64,000 bases of DNA from Paracoccus sp. M683 (GTDB taxonomy: Bacteria > Pseudomonadota > Alphaproteobacteria > Rhodobacterales > Rhodobacteraceae): positions 558,357 to 622,356 of the forward strand of contig NZ_VKDF01000004.1 of the NCBI RefSeq assembly GCF_007096355.1, given 5' to 3'. The notes under the pieces were generated by a model, which was given only the letters and a program-made list of their open reading frames with translations, searched no databases and had not been told where the DNA came from. Positions 1 through 9,989 of this stretch are shown piece by piece (position 1 is the stretch's first letter; the number at the start of each line of letters is the position of its first letter). The position numbers and the translations under genes were made by a program.

Positions 1-1
1 C

Positions 2-1645
<1,644 letters not shown>

Positions 1646-1676
1646 TCCGGTCTGACAGGCAGATGACAAAATCCGA

Positions 1677-1707
1677 AACGGCCTCGCAGCGATGCGGGGC
1701 CGTTTTT
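1677..1707 (+). terminator. Rho-independent terminator after ctaD
   Basis: An 11-bp stem (AACGGCCTCGC pairing with GCGGGGCCGTT, one G-T pair) with a 6-nt loop is followed by TTTTT. It lies 32 nt after the ctaD stop, so the oxidase gene is transcribed separately from the dehydrogenase gene that follows. Confidence 0.85.
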
Positions 1708-1786
1708 CGTTGCAGTGCCGTCGGGGCAATGTCCGGCTGGTGTTGAACTGATCTCGTCCCGCCCAAACATTGGCGCAAGGAGATGC

Positions 1787-3064
1787 ATGATGGATAGTCA
1801 GCCAGCCAGCAATCAGAGGGTCGTTGTTATCGGTGCCGTGTTCGACGGGATTCAACTGGTCAAGGACCTGCGGGGCGCCGGTTGCCGGATCACACTGATT
1901 GATCAGCGCAATCACCACCTGTTCCAGCCGCTGCTATATCAGGTTGCCACCACGCTATTGGCGACCTCGGAAATTGCCTGGCCGATCCGCCGCCTGTTCC
2001 GCGACCGCAAGGATGTGACCACGGTTCTGTCGCGTGTCACCGGAATTGATGCCGACGCGCACGAGGTTCTGCTGCAAGACGGCGCGCGGGTGCCCTATGA
2101 TGTTCTGATCATCGCCACCGGGGCGCGGCACGCCTATTTCGGGCATGATGAATGGGCCGATCACGCGCCCGGCCTGAAAACGCTGGAGGATGCGACGACC
2201 ATCCGTCGTCGGATGCTGCTGGCCTTTGAACGTGCCGAACTGACCGGCGACCCCGCCACCCGCGAGGCCTATCTGACCTTTGCCGTCATCGGCGCCGGTC
2301 CGACGGGGGTAGAGTTGGTCGGCATTCTGGCCGAACTGGCCCATCGCATCCTGCCGCCCGAATTTCGCCGCATCGACACCAATAAGGCCCGCATCCTGCT
2401 GATCGAGGCCGGGCCGCGTATCCTGCCCAGTTTCAGCCAGCCGCTGTCGGACTATGCCGCCAAGGCGCTGGAAAAGGGCCGGGTTCAGGTGCTGACCGGC
2501 AAGCCCGTTACCGAAATCACCGCCGAGGGCATCGTTCTGGACGGCAAGACCATCCCTGCACGCACGGTGATCTGGGCCGCCGGGGTGCAGGCCTCGCCCG
2601 CCGCCGAATGGCTGGGGGTCGCGGCAGATCGCGCGGGCCGTGCAATGGTCGGCCCCGATCTGACGGCGCCCGGCCATCCCGATATTTTCGTTCTGGGCGA
2701 TACGGCCCATGTGGTCAGCGAAGGCCAGATGGTGCCGGGCGTGGCGCCTGCGGCCAAGCAACAGGGCAAATATGTTGCGCGGGTGATCAAGGCGCGGTTG
2801 CAGGGCAAGGCGGCGCTTGCGTCCTTCCGTTATCGTTCGATGGGCAATCTGGCGACCATCGGGCGCAATGCGGCGGTGATCGAATATGGCAGGCTGCGGC
2901 TGAGGGGCTGGCCAGCCTGGTGGGCCTGGGGCATCGCCCATATCTATTTCCTGATCGGCACCAGGTCGCGCCTGGCCGTCGCACTGAGCTGGCTGTGGAG
3001 CTTTGTGACCGGCCATAATTCCGCCCGGTTGATCACCCAGGGGGAAAAATCGCGGCCGCGCTGA
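1787..3064 (+). CDS. ndh: Type II NADH dehydrogenase-like FAD oxidoreductase
   Basis: Two-dinucleotide-binding-domain flavoprotein of the NDH-2 family, about 425 aa, expected to oxidise NADH and reduce ubiquinone at the inner membrane without pumping protons. AAGGAG at 1777-1782 supports ATG 1787 or ATG 1790 (7-nt spacing to 1790). The central NAD(H)-binding motif GAGPTG is intact, as are the ATGARHAYFGHDEW segment and the late GD motif (FVLGDTAHV). The C-terminal region is rich in Trp and hydrophobic residues, consistent with a membrane-anchoring tail. Oddly, the N-terminal FAD motif, normally GxGxxG, reads GAVFDG: the middle glycine is Val. Quinone reductase activity is inferred from the family. 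Confidence 0.85.
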   Translation: MMDSQPASNQRVVVIGAVFDGIQLVKDLRGAGCRITLIDQRNHHLFQPLLYQVATTLLATSEIAWPIRRLFRDRKDVTTVLSRVTGIDADAHEVLLQDGARVPYDVLIIATGARHAYFGHDEWADHAPGLKTLEDATTIRRRMLLAFERAELTGDPATREAYLTFAVIGAGPTGVELVGILAELAHRILPPEFRRIDTNKARILLIEAGPRILPSFSQPLSDYAAKALEKGRVQVLTGKPVTEITAEGIVLDGKTIPARTVIWAAGVQASPAAEWLGVAADRAGRAMVGPDLTAPGHPDIFVLGDTAHVVSEGQMVPGVAPAAKQQGKYVARVIKARLQGKAALASFRYRSMGNLATIGRNAAVIEYGRLRLRGWPAWWAWGIAHIYFLIGTRSRLAVALSWLWSFVTGHNSARLITQGEKSRPR

Positions 3065-3117
3065 TGGTTCGACCGACATCGAAGCAACATCCGGCCCGCA
3101 GATGCTAGGCAGGGGTC

Positions 3118-3786
3118 ATGCTGATGACCTATCTATATGCCAATTTCCATGACGAGCCCGTCTTTGCCGCCCATGCGGGGATGTCGGTGCCTGAACTGCA
3201 CACTCACATCGCCAGGCGACTGTGCCCGGATGCTTCTTACCAGGTCGAGGCCAATTGGCAGGCGCAATCCTTTGTCGCGACGCATTCGGAACCTCGGACC
3301 TACCGCTTTCACCTGAGGGATCACCAGCATTGGCTGCGTCAGATACAGCTGCTGGGGATCACGAAGGAGATCGGTGCCCGCCGGCATTTTCAGGTCCGTT
3401 ATGGCGCTGCGCGCGATGCGTTTCTGTCGGGCGATCTGTGGCAACGTCTGACGCGTGCCGCGCCACAGGTGCCCGCTGCCTTCGATGCGGCGCGCGACGA
3501 GGCGACCTGGGACTATTTCCTTCAGGGCTTCTATGGCGTCTGCACCCGTGACGGCCAGCCCGAGACGATCTTTCTGAAGCAGGCCGGCGTCATGTTCATC
3601 GAGGCGATGACCTCGGGCGATCCTCAGGCGCTGTCGCCAGATGACCGCGCCTTGCTGGCGCAGGTCGTGGCGCTGCTGGATCGCGTCGAATCGGATTTTG
3701 CCCCGCATGAGGTTGCGCTGTCATCGCGGCAGCGTTGTATCATCGACGTGAGGGCGCGTTTCCTGCGGCCTTTTGGTCTGGACTAG
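3118..3786 (+). CDS. Conserved hypothetical protein, about 222 aa
   Basis: I do not recognise this family. The product is soluble-looking, with no signal peptide or membrane segment, and is rich in His and Arg in its first half (HTHIARRLC, YRFHLRDHQHWLRQ). Two in-frame ATGs, at 3118 and 3124, are possible starts; only a weak purine-rich stretch precedes them. The stop codon shares the four bases CTAG at 3783-3786 with the stop of the convergent ubiH-like gene, so the two genes end on each other. Codon use matches the neighbours, which supports a real gene. No function is proposed. Confidence 0.75.
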   Translation: MLMTYLYANFHDEPVFAAHAGMSVPELHTHIARRLCPDASYQVEANWQAQSFVATHSEPRTYRFHLRDHQHWLRQIQLLGITKEIGARRHFQVRYGAARDAFLSGDLWQRLTRAAPQVPAAFDAARDEATWDYFLQGFYGVCTRDGQPETIFLKQAGVMFIEAMTSGDPQALSPDDRALLAQVVALLDRVESDFAPHEVALSSRQRCIIDVRARFLRPFGLD

Positions 3787-4979
3787 CGCCCGCCCATGCC
3801 CTTGCGCATCAGCAGGCGGCGCAGCGGTGCCATGCCGTGCAGCACGCCCAGCCCTGCGGCGCGCAGGTCGCGCAGCGGGCGGGCCTCGGCCATGCTGGCG
3901 CGGTTCAGCGCGTCGATGCCCAGCAGCCGGGTCATCGCTTCGGGCCGGCGCGCGCGGTCATATGCGGTCAGCGCATCGCGATTGCCGGGGTCGTCGGCGG
4001 ACAGGTCGATCAGGGCTGACAGATCGGCAAGGCTCATGTTCAACCCCTGCGCGCCGATGGGCGGGACGACATGAGCGGCCTCGGCCACAAGGGCGGTGCG
4101 CGGGCCGCTGAACCGGTCGGCGATCTGGCTGATGATCGGCCAGGTGGTCAGCCGCGTCACCGGGGTCAGATGCCCCAGAATGCCGGCGGAACGGTCGTTC
4201 AGCGCGTGTCTGAAATCGGCGGGGGGCAGGGCGGCCAGCCGGGCAATCTCGGCACTGCGATCCATCCAGACCACGGCGGAACAGGGTTGCCCCTCGCGGT
4301 CCGGCAGGGGCACCAGCGTGAAGGGGCCGCCGCTGCGATGCACCTCAGTCGAGACGTTTTCATGCGGCAGTTCGTGCGTCACCGCAAAGGCCAGTGCCTT
4401 CTGGCCATAGCGGAAGGTGCGCACGCCGATGCCAAGCGCGTGGCGCACGGGGCTGGCGCGGCCATCGGCGGCAACGACCAGCCGGGCGCGTATCTGCTGG
4501 CCATCGCTTAGCCGGACAAAGGCGGCATCGTCGCGGGCGATCAGCCCGGCGGTGCCAATGCCGGCGCGAAACTCGACATTGGGCAAGGCAGCCAGTCGCG
4601 CCATCACCTCGCGCCGGATCAGCCAGTTGGGCAGGTTCCAGCCAAAGGGGCCATCGCCCAGATCGCTGGCGTCGAAATCGCGCACCAGTCGCGCCACGGG
4701 CTGCGCGCCGCCGGCATCGACGATGCGCATGACGGCCAGCGGCGCGGCATGCGGCGCCAGCATCGGCCACAGCCCGATCCGGTTCAGGAAATCGGCCGAC
4801 GGTCCCAGAAAGGCGGTGCTGCGCAGATCTGCGCCTGCGCCTGCTTCCTCGGTGACGGGCGGGGTCGGATCGACGCACAGCACGCGGCGGCCTGCGGCGC
4901 CGAAACCCGCCGCAGCGATCAGCCCCGCCGGGCCGCCGCCCGAGATCAGGATGTCGACATCATGGGCCGTGTCCGTCAT
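3783..4979 (-). CDS. ubiH: UbiH/UbiF/Coq6-family FAD-dependent hydroxylase
   Basis: Class A flavoprotein monooxygenase of the ubiquinone biosynthesis family, 398 aa; it hydroxylates the aromatic ring of a ubiquinone intermediate using O2 and NAD(P)H. The N-terminal FAD Rossmann motif is SGGGPAGL, the DG motif is VVAADGRASPVRHALG, and the third FAD motif reads ALVAEAAHVVPPIGAQGLN, in which AE stands where many relatives have GD. It starts at an ATG overlapping the stop of the upstream HAD phosphatase (ATGA), so the two are co-transcribed. Which ring position it hydroxylates cannot be told from sequence alone, so the symbol denotes the family. Confidence 0.85.
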   Translation of the reverse strand: MTDTAHDVDILISGGGPAGLIAAAGFGAAGRRVLCVDPTPPVTEEAGAGADLRSTAFLGPSADFLNRIGLWPMLAPHAAPLAVMRIVDAGGAQPVARLVRDFDASDLGDGPFGWNLPNWLIRREVMARLAALPNVEFRAGIGTAGLIARDDAAFVRLSDGQQIRARLVVAADGRASPVRHALGIGVRTFRYGQKALAFAVTHELPHENVSTEVHRSGGPFTLVPLPDREGQPCSAVVWMDRSAEIARLAALPPADFRHALNDRSAGILGHLTPVTRLTTWPIISQIADRFSGPRTALVAEAAHVVPPIGAQGLNMSLADLSALIDLSADDPGNRDALTAYDRARRPEAMTRLLGIDALNRASMAEARPLRDLRAAGLGVLHGMAPLRRLLMRKGMGGR

Positions 4980-5638
4980 GTCAGTTCCCGCAGAAACGCC
5001 GTCAGATCATCGGTGCGGTGATGGACATGAGGGCCGTGGTCATGATCCTCGGCCAGCTCGTCCGGGCCATGGCGCCCACGCCCGACCAGCACCGTGCGCA
5101 TGCCCAGATCATGCGGCACCGCCAGATTGCGGGGGTCATCCTCGAAAAAGGCGGCGCGGGTCGGGTCGATGGCATGGGCCTTGATCACGCTGTCATAGGC
5201 GCGGGCATCGGGTTTGGGGTGGAAGCCCACTTCTTCGATGCCATAGATCGCCTCGAATACCGGCAATTGCCGGTGGTCCAGCACGCGGCTGGCGTAAAGC
5301 GCATCGGCATTGGTATGCACGATCTTGCGGCCGGGCAGGGCGCGGATGGCCTGCGCCAGCGCCGGATCGGGGCGCAGAACCGAAAAGTCGATATCATGCA
5401 CATCGGCCAGATAGGGCGCCGGGTCGATCCCGTGCTCGGCCATCAGCCCGGCCAGCGTGGTGCCATAGCGCCGCCAGTAATCGTCGCGCAGGCGGTTGGC
5501 CTCTGCCGGCGTCACGGCAAGCTGGCGCGAGACATAATCCGTCATCCGCCGTTCGATCTGCGAAAACAGCGCGGCCGAGGGATCGTAAAGCGTATTGTCC
5601 AGATCGAAGATCCAGACATCGACATCGGTGAAATCCAT
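4976..5638 (-). CDS. HAD-family pyrimidine 5'-nucleotidase-like phosphatase
   Basis: About 220-aa HAD hydrolase of the SDT1-like pyrimidine 5'-nucleotidase group, which dephosphorylates nucleoside monophosphates. Motif I is FDLDNTLYD near the N-terminus (nucleophile Asp first, acid Asp third), motif II is HTNAD, and motifs III/IV are the lysine in HPKPDARAYD and FFEDDPRNL. ATG 5638 and ATG 5644 are both possible starts; the open frame continues upstream without coding character. The gene ends in an ATGA overlap with the ubiH-like gene. It diverges from the GntR gene at 5702 across about 60 bp, so the two promoters must be close or overlapping. Confidence 0.85.
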   Translation of the reverse strand: MDFTDVDVWIFDLDNTLYDPSAALFSQIERRMTDYVSRQLAVTPAEANRLRDDYWRRYGTTLAGLMAEHGIDPAPYLADVHDIDFSVLRPDPALAQAIRALPGRKIVHTNADALYASRVLDHRQLPVFEAIYGIEEVGFHPKPDARAYDSVIKAHAIDPTRAAFFEDDPRNLAVPHDLGMRTVLVGRGRHGPDELAEDHDHGPHVHHRTDDLTAFLRELT

Positions 5639-5701
5639 GACCATGCCATAGCCCGCGCGACGGGCGCTTGCAATTCCGGTCGCTGCGGCGAAACTGCGCA
5701 T

Positions 5702-6325
5702 ATGAAGGACGCTTACTCGATGATCCTGTCGGCCATAGATGCCGGCATCTACATGCCGGGCGATCGCCTGGTCGAATCCGAACTGGCCGAGCGATTCGGC
5801 GTGTCGCGCACGCCCATCCGCGAGGCGCTGCAACGGCTGGAAACGCAGGCCATGCTGTCCCGCGACGGGCGCAGCCTGATCGTGGCCACGCTGGATCACA
5901 ACCAACTGGCCGAGCTTTACACCGTGCGCGCCGAGCTGGAGGCGCTGGCCGCCCGGCTGGCCGCCCGCCACGCCACCCCCGAAGAGGTGCGCGTGATGGG
6001 CCAGATGGTCGCCGAGGATCGCAAGAACCTGGACAACCCGCGCGTGCTGGCGCGCACCAACCGCCGGTTTCATCACCAGATTCATCTGGCCTCGCATAAC
6101 CGCTATCTGGTGCAGCAGCTTGACCTGGTGCATCGCAGCATGGCGCTGATGGCGCGGACCTCGCTGTCGGCCGAGGGGCGGGGCGCGGTGGCCCTGGACG
6201 AACATCAGGAAATCGTCGATGCCATCGGCGATGGCGATGCCTTGCGGGCTGACAAGGCGCTGCGAAGGCATATCTCGACGGCATGGGAGACCCGGCTGAA
6301 ACAGGAAGCGGGTGGTGATGACTGA
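5702..6325 (+). CDS. GntR-family transcriptional regulator with FCD ligand domain
   Basis: 207-aa regulator of the FadR subfamily. An N-terminal winged helix-turn-helix covers about residues 1-65 (LAERFGVSRTPIREALQRLE is the recognition region) and is followed by an all-helical FCD domain. The FCD metal-ligand pattern is visible: an Asp/Glu early, then FHHQIHLAS and DEHQEIVDAI with their histidines. The ATG at 5702 fits the normal start of this family; the long open frame to its left is out-of-frame shadow of the HAD gene. FCD proteins usually sense a small organic acid. The ligand and target here are unknown, although the divergent HAD gene is an obvious candidate. Confidence 0.88.
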   Translation: MKDAYSMILSAIDAGIYMPGDRLVESELAERFGVSRTPIREALQRLETQAMLSRDGRSLIVATLDHNQLAELYTVRAELEALAARLAARHATPEEVRVMGQMVAEDRKNLDNPRVLARTNRRFHHQIHLASHNRYLVQQLDLVHRSMALMARTSLSAEGRGAVALDEHQEIVDAIGDGDALRADKALRRHISTAWETRLKQEAGGDD

Positions 6326-6623
6326 CACGACACTGACGCTTGACGGCGCCGACCCCAAGCGGCTGATCTACGAAAGCCTTCGCATTCCTGGCATCACGCC
6401 GGATGAATGCCGCTCGATCTTTGTCGATTGGGCGCTGTCGCTGCCCGTCGGCGTGCAGCCCGCCGATGCCGCGCGGCTGCTGCTGGATCAATATGCGCCC
6501 AAGGTGGCGACTGCCGGCGAATCGGCGCATCCAATGCTGCAAATCCTGGTCGAAGGGGCGCGGCAGCCATCCGCTGACCAGCCGCGCCGCCGTGGTGGCC
6601 GCGCAGGTCGCTTTGCCGAATGA
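6318..6623 (+). CDS. Small hypothetical protein, about 101 aa
   Basis: No family recognised. It is acidic at the N-terminus (MTDTTLTLDGADPKRLIYE) and basic at the C-terminus (RRRGGRAGRF). GTG codons at 6312 and 6315 are alternatives to ATG 6318. It overlaps the GntR stop by 8 nt and its own stop overlaps the AlkA start in an ATGA, so it is translationally coupled between the two. The VDWALSLP and ARLLLDQYAP segments suggest a small helical protein. The coupling argues that it is translated; its function is unknown. Confidence 0.7.
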   Translation: MTDTTLTLDGADPKRLIYESLRIPGITPDECRSIFVDWALSLPVGVQPADAARLLLDQYAPKVATAGESAHPMLQILVEGARQPSADQPRRRGGRAGRFAE

Positions 6624-7243
6624 GGCTGATCGAGACCGCGGATGATCTGGCCGAGGGGGCGGCCTTTCTGGCCAGCCTCTGTCCTGTCTGGGCGCGTGTG
6701 CTGCCGGATCTGGGGCCGTTGCCCCTGCGCCGGCGGGATGACGGTTTCACGGCGATCTGCGATGCCGTTGTCTCGCAGCAGATCTCGGTTCATGCGGCTG
6801 CGGCGATCTCGGCACGGATGGCGGATGCGGGGCTGACAGGGGCAGAAGCCATTGCCGCTGCCGATGACGAGGCGTTGCGCGCCAGCGGTTTGTCGCGCCC
6901 CAAGATCCGCTATCTGCGCGGCATCGCCGAAGCAGCTGTCGATTGGGACGGCTTGCGCGACCTGCCCGACGATCAGGTGATCGCGGCGCTGGTCGCCCTG
7001 CCGGGCATCGGTCGCTGGACCGCCGAGATCTATCTGAAATTCGCCCTTGGCCGCGCCGATGCCTTTGCCGCCGGCGATCTGGCCCTGCAAGAGGCCGCGC
7101 GGCTGCTTTACGACCTGCCGGATCGCCCCAATCCCGCCCGGTTGACCGAGCTGGCCGAAGCCTGGCGGCCCTGGCGTGCGGTTGCGGCGCGGGGGCTGTG
7201 GGCCTATTACCGGCAGGCAAAGGGGCGCGAGGGCGTCCGCTAG
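6620..7243 (+). CDS. alkA: DNA-3-methyladenine glycosylase II (AlkA-type)
   Basis: 207-aa base-excision repair glycosylase of the HhH-GPD superfamily, which removes alkylated purines from DNA. The helix-hairpin-helix is LVALPGIGRWTAEIYL (about residues 125-140), followed by AFAAGDLALQEA, which carries the catalytic aspartate. The SQQISVHAA segment matches the conserved first helix of the fold. It lacks the N-terminal domain of E. coli AlkA, as is common in alphaproteobacterial single-domain members. Its start overlaps the stop of the small upstream gene (ATGA), and the carboxylesterase gene follows closely. Confidence 0.9.
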   Translation: MRLIETADDLAEGAAFLASLCPVWARVLPDLGPLPLRRRDDGFTAICDAVVSQQISVHAAAAISARMADAGLTGAEAIAAADDEALRASGLSRPKIRYLRGIAEAAVDWDGLRDLPDDQVIAALVALPGIGRWTAEIYLKFALGRADAFAAGDLALQEAARLLYDLPDRPNPARLTELAEAWRPWRAVAARGLWAYYRQAKGREGVR

Positions 7244-7259
7244 ACAGGCCGGAGGGGCA

Positions 7260-7916
7260 ATGGTTCGGGAATTGAAATCGCAGCGGCGCGGCCCGCAAAA
7301 GGCCGATGCGGTCGTGGTCTTTCTGCATGGCTATGGCGCCGACGGCACGGATCTGCTGGGTCTGGCCGATCCGCTGGCGCCGCATCTGCCCGGCACGGCC
7401 TTCTATGCCCCCGATGCGCCCGAACGCTGCCTGAACAATCCGATGGGCTATCAGTGGTTTCCGATCCCCTGGCTGGACGGCTCGACCGAGGCGCAGGCGA
7501 AATCCTCGATGGCGCTGTCGATCGACGATATCAACGCTTTCCTCGACAAGGTGCTGGCGGATGAGGGCGTTGCGCCGGATCGCATGGTCGTGTTCGGCTT
7601 TTCGCAGGGGACCATGATGGCGCTGCATGTGCTGCCGCGCCGCGACAGCGCCGTTGCCGGCATCATCGGCTGTTCAGGACGGCTGCTGGCACCCGAGCTG
7701 CTGGCGGCCGAGCTGCGCGTGAAGCCGCCCGTTCTGCTGATGCATGGCGATCAGGACCCGATGGTGCCCTTTGCCGATATGGGGCTGGCCGCCGATGCGC
7801 TGAACGCCGCCGGATTCGAGGTTTATGGCCATGTCATGAAGGGCACGGGCCACGGGATTTCGCCCGATGGCCTGTCGGCGGCACTGGGGTTCATGAAGCA
7901 GGTGCTGGGGAAATAA
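7260..7916 (+). CDS. Phospholipase/carboxylesterase family alpha/beta hydrolase
   Basis: 218-aa serine hydrolase of the carboxylesterase/acyl-protein thioesterase type. The nucleophile elbow is GFSQGTMM, the acid Asp is in MHGDQDPMVP, and the catalytic His is in GTGHGISPDG. The oxyanion-side motif FLHGYGADGTDL is near the N-terminus. GGAGG at 7251-7255 places the start at ATG 7260; an earlier in-frame codon has no Shine-Dalgarno sequence and lies inside alkA. It sits 16 bp after alkA and may be in the same transcript. The physiological ester is unknown. Confidence 0.88.
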   Translation: MVRELKSQRRGPQKADAVVVFLHGYGADGTDLLGLADPLAPHLPGTAFYAPDAPERCLNNPMGYQWFPIPWLDGSTEAQAKSSMALSIDDINAFLDKVLADEGVAPDRMVVFGFSQGTMMALHVLPRRDSAVAGIIGCSGRLLAPELLAAELRVKPPVLLMHGDQDPMVPFADMGLAADALNAAGFEVYGHVMKGTGHGISPDGLSAALGFMKQVLGK

Positions 7917-7926
7917 CCCCGGCCCG

Positions 7927-7960
7927 CGACTGTCCGACTGCCCGATTGGCCGACTGCCCC
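7927..7960. repeat. Short degenerate tandem repeat between convergent genes
   Basis: The 45-bp gap between the convergent carboxylesterase and ABC ATPase genes contains CGACTG three times (at 7927, 7935 and 7951), each followed by T/C and CC. There is no hairpin with a T-run. It is probably simple sequence expansion; no function is assigned. Confidence 0.35.
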
Positions 7961-7961
7961 G

Positions 7962-8963
7962 TTAGTGCGGGCGGCGCTGGCCCTCGGCGTCGAACAGCAG
8001 CGCTTGCCGGGGGTCATAGCCCAACCCGATGCTGCTGCCGATGGCGATGTCATGCTGGCCGAACAGACGGATGGTCAGCGGCTGGTCGGTGCCGGCCTCG
8101 ACAAAGACATTGGTGTCGCCGCCAAGGCGCTCGACATGTGTGACCTGGCCCGAAAGCGGGCCGTCTGCGCCGATGTGCAGATGTTCGGGGCGGATACCCA
8201 GACTGTGCCCCGCAGGGCCGCCAACGGTGGCGGCGTCGATGAAATTCATCGCCGGCGCGCCCAGGAAACCCGCGACAAAGCGGTTGGCGGGATTGTTATA
8301 CAGATCCATCGGGCTGCCGACCTGTTCGACCCGGCCATCGCGCAGCACCACGATCTTGTCGGCCAGCGTCATCGCCTCGGTCTGGTCATGGGTGACATAG
8401 ATCATCGCCCCCTTCAGCGTCCGGTGCAGATTGGCGATTTCCAGCCGTGTATTGATGCGCAGCGCCGCATCCAGATTTGACAGCGGCTCGTCGAACAGGA
8501 ACAGCTGCGGCTGGCGCACGATGGCGCGGCCAATGGCGACACGCTGGCGCTGGCCGCCTGACAGTTCCGACGGGCGCCGGTCCAGATAGGGTTCAAGGTT
8601 CAACATCCGGCTGGCCTCGGCGATGCGGGCGTCGATGGTGGCGCGCGACTGGCCTTCCTGTTTCAGCGCCAGCGCCATGTTCCCGCGCACGGTCAGGTGC
8701 GGATAAAGCGCATAGGATTGAAACACCATGGCGATGCCCCGTTTGGCCGGCGGGGTGGTGTTGACCCGCTGGCCGCCGATGCGCACCTCGCCAGAGGTCG
8801 CGTCCTCCAGCCCGGCGATCACCCGCAGCAGCGTGGATTTGCCGCAGCCCGAGGGGCCGACAAAGACGACGAACTCGCCTTCTTCGACGCTAAGGTCGAT
8901 ATTCTTCAGCACATCGACCGGTCCGAAGGATTTGCAGATCTGGGTCAGGGTCAGGGCGGTCAT
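7962..8963 (-). CDS. Carbohydrate ABC transporter ATP-binding protein, MalK/UgpC type
   Basis: 333-aa ATPase that energises the sugar importer encoded just upstream. Walker A is GPSGCGKST, the signature LSGGQRQR, Walker B LFLFDEPLSNLD and the switch histidine VTHDQTEAM. The C-terminal ~100 residues form the OB-fold (TOBE/MalK-type) regulatory domain (SLGIRPEHLHIG). AGGAG at 8970-8974 selects ATG 8963; the longer frame would need a TTG start. Last gene of the murQ-ABC-dehydrogenase operon, 9 bp after the Gfo/Idh gene. The substrate is inferred from context to be an amino sugar or a muropeptide-derived sugar. Confidence 0.93.
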   Translation of the reverse strand: MTALTLTQICKSFGPVDVLKNIDLSVEEGEFVVFVGPSGCGKSTLLRVIAGLEDATSGEVRIGGQRVNTTPPAKRGIAMVFQSYALYPHLTVRGNMALALKQEGQSRATIDARIAEASRMLNLEPYLDRRPSELSGGQRQRVAIGRAIVRQPQLFLFDEPLSNLDAALRINTRLEIANLHRTLKGAMIYVTHDQTEAMTLADKIVVLRDGRVEQVGSPMDLYNNPANRFVAGFLGAPAMNFIDAATVGGPAGHSLGIRPEHLHIGADGPLSGQVTHVERLGGDTNVFVEAGTDQPLTIRLFGQHDIAIGSSIGLGYDPRQALLFDAEGQRRPH

Positions 8964-8972
8964 CGGCAACTC

Positions 8973-9989
8973 CTAAAGATCAATCGCGCGGCGGTTGCGG
9001 ATGCTGTCATCCGCGGCAAGGCAGATGCGCAGCGATTGCAGCGCGTCGCGCATATGGCGGTTCAGGTCGGCATCGTCTCGGATCGCATCCAGAATGGCAG
9101 CCTGTTCGGCATCGCACAGCGCCTGGTGATCAGGCTCGTCCGGCAGGTCGATCAGGCGGTCATTGCCGGGGCGGTGCACCAGCAGCCCGCCGACGCGGGT
9201 GTGGCCCTCGACCTCGGCCGAGCCACCGGGCCCCTGATCGGTGATCGAAACGGCGCCATTGGGCGAGACGACATCCTTCACGAAATGCGCGGTTTCCGAC
9301 ATCATCGGCCCCCAGCCTGCCTCATACCAGCCGATGCTGCCATCCTGAAAGCTGACCTGAAGCTGGCCGTAATTATACATGTCGGGGGCGATCTCGTCGC
9401 TGAGGCGCAGGCCGATGCCATTCACGCGGATCGGCGCCGCATCGGTGATCTGGCACATCACGTCGACATAATGGACCCCGCAATCCACCAGCGGACTGGT
9501 CGAGCGCATCAGCGATTTATGCGTTTTCCATTCCGCCCCGGTGCTTTGCTGGTTCAGGTTCATGCGAAAGACATAGGGGCCCCCCAGGGCGCGGGCCTCG
9601 GCGATCAGGCGCTGCCAGGACGGATGATGGCGCAGGATATAGCCGACCATCAGCTTGCGCCCCGTTTCCTCGGCCGTGGTAATGACCCGCTGTGCATCCT
9701 GCAAGTTCGAGGCCAGCGGCTTTTCGACAAAGACATGCGCGCCGGCCCGCATCGCCCGGATCGCCAGATCGGCATGGCTGTCGCTATAGGTGGCGATGAC
9801 GACCAGATCGGGGCGGGTCTGCATCCCGTCCTCGAAACTGGTGAACAGATCATAGGCCCGCAACGCATCCGGCAGATCCACGGCCGAGCGGTTGACCAGC
9901 CCGACGATGTCGGAATGGGGCGATTTGTGATGGGCCAGCGCATGCGAGATGCCCATATTTCCCAGGCCCACGATCAGAACCCTGGTCAT
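8973..9989 (-). CDS. Gfo/Idh/MocA-family NAD(P)-dependent sugar dehydrogenase
   Basis: 338-aa oxidoreductase: an N-terminal Rossmann domain (VLIVGLGNMGISHA) followed by the alpha/beta substrate domain. The family's EKPLA motif (FVEKPLASN) supplies the catalytic Lys, and the conserved late histidine appears in DCGVHYVDVM. The start at ATG 9989 overlaps the stop of the upstream permease gene (ATGA), so it belongs to the transporter operon. Members oxidise or reduce sugars and their phosphates. In this setting it probably acts on the imported amino sugar before or beside the MurQ/NagA steps, but the reaction is not known. Confidence 0.88.
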   Translation of the reverse strand: MTRVLIVGLGNMGISHALAHHKSPHSDIVGLVNRSAVDLPDALRAYDLFTSFEDGMQTRPDLVVIATYSDSHADLAIRAMRAGAHVFVEKPLASNLQDAQRVITTAEETGRKLMVGYILRHHPSWQRLIAEARALGGPYVFRMNLNQQSTGAEWKTHKSLMRSTSPLVDCGVHYVDVMCQITDAAPIRVNGIGLRLSDEIAPDMYNYGQLQVSFQDGSIGWYEAGWGPMMSETAHFVKDVVSPNGAVSITDQGPGGSAEVEGHTRVGGLLVHRPGNDRLIDLPDEPDHQALCDAEQAAILDAIRDDADLNRHMRDALQSLRICLAADDSIRNRRAIDL

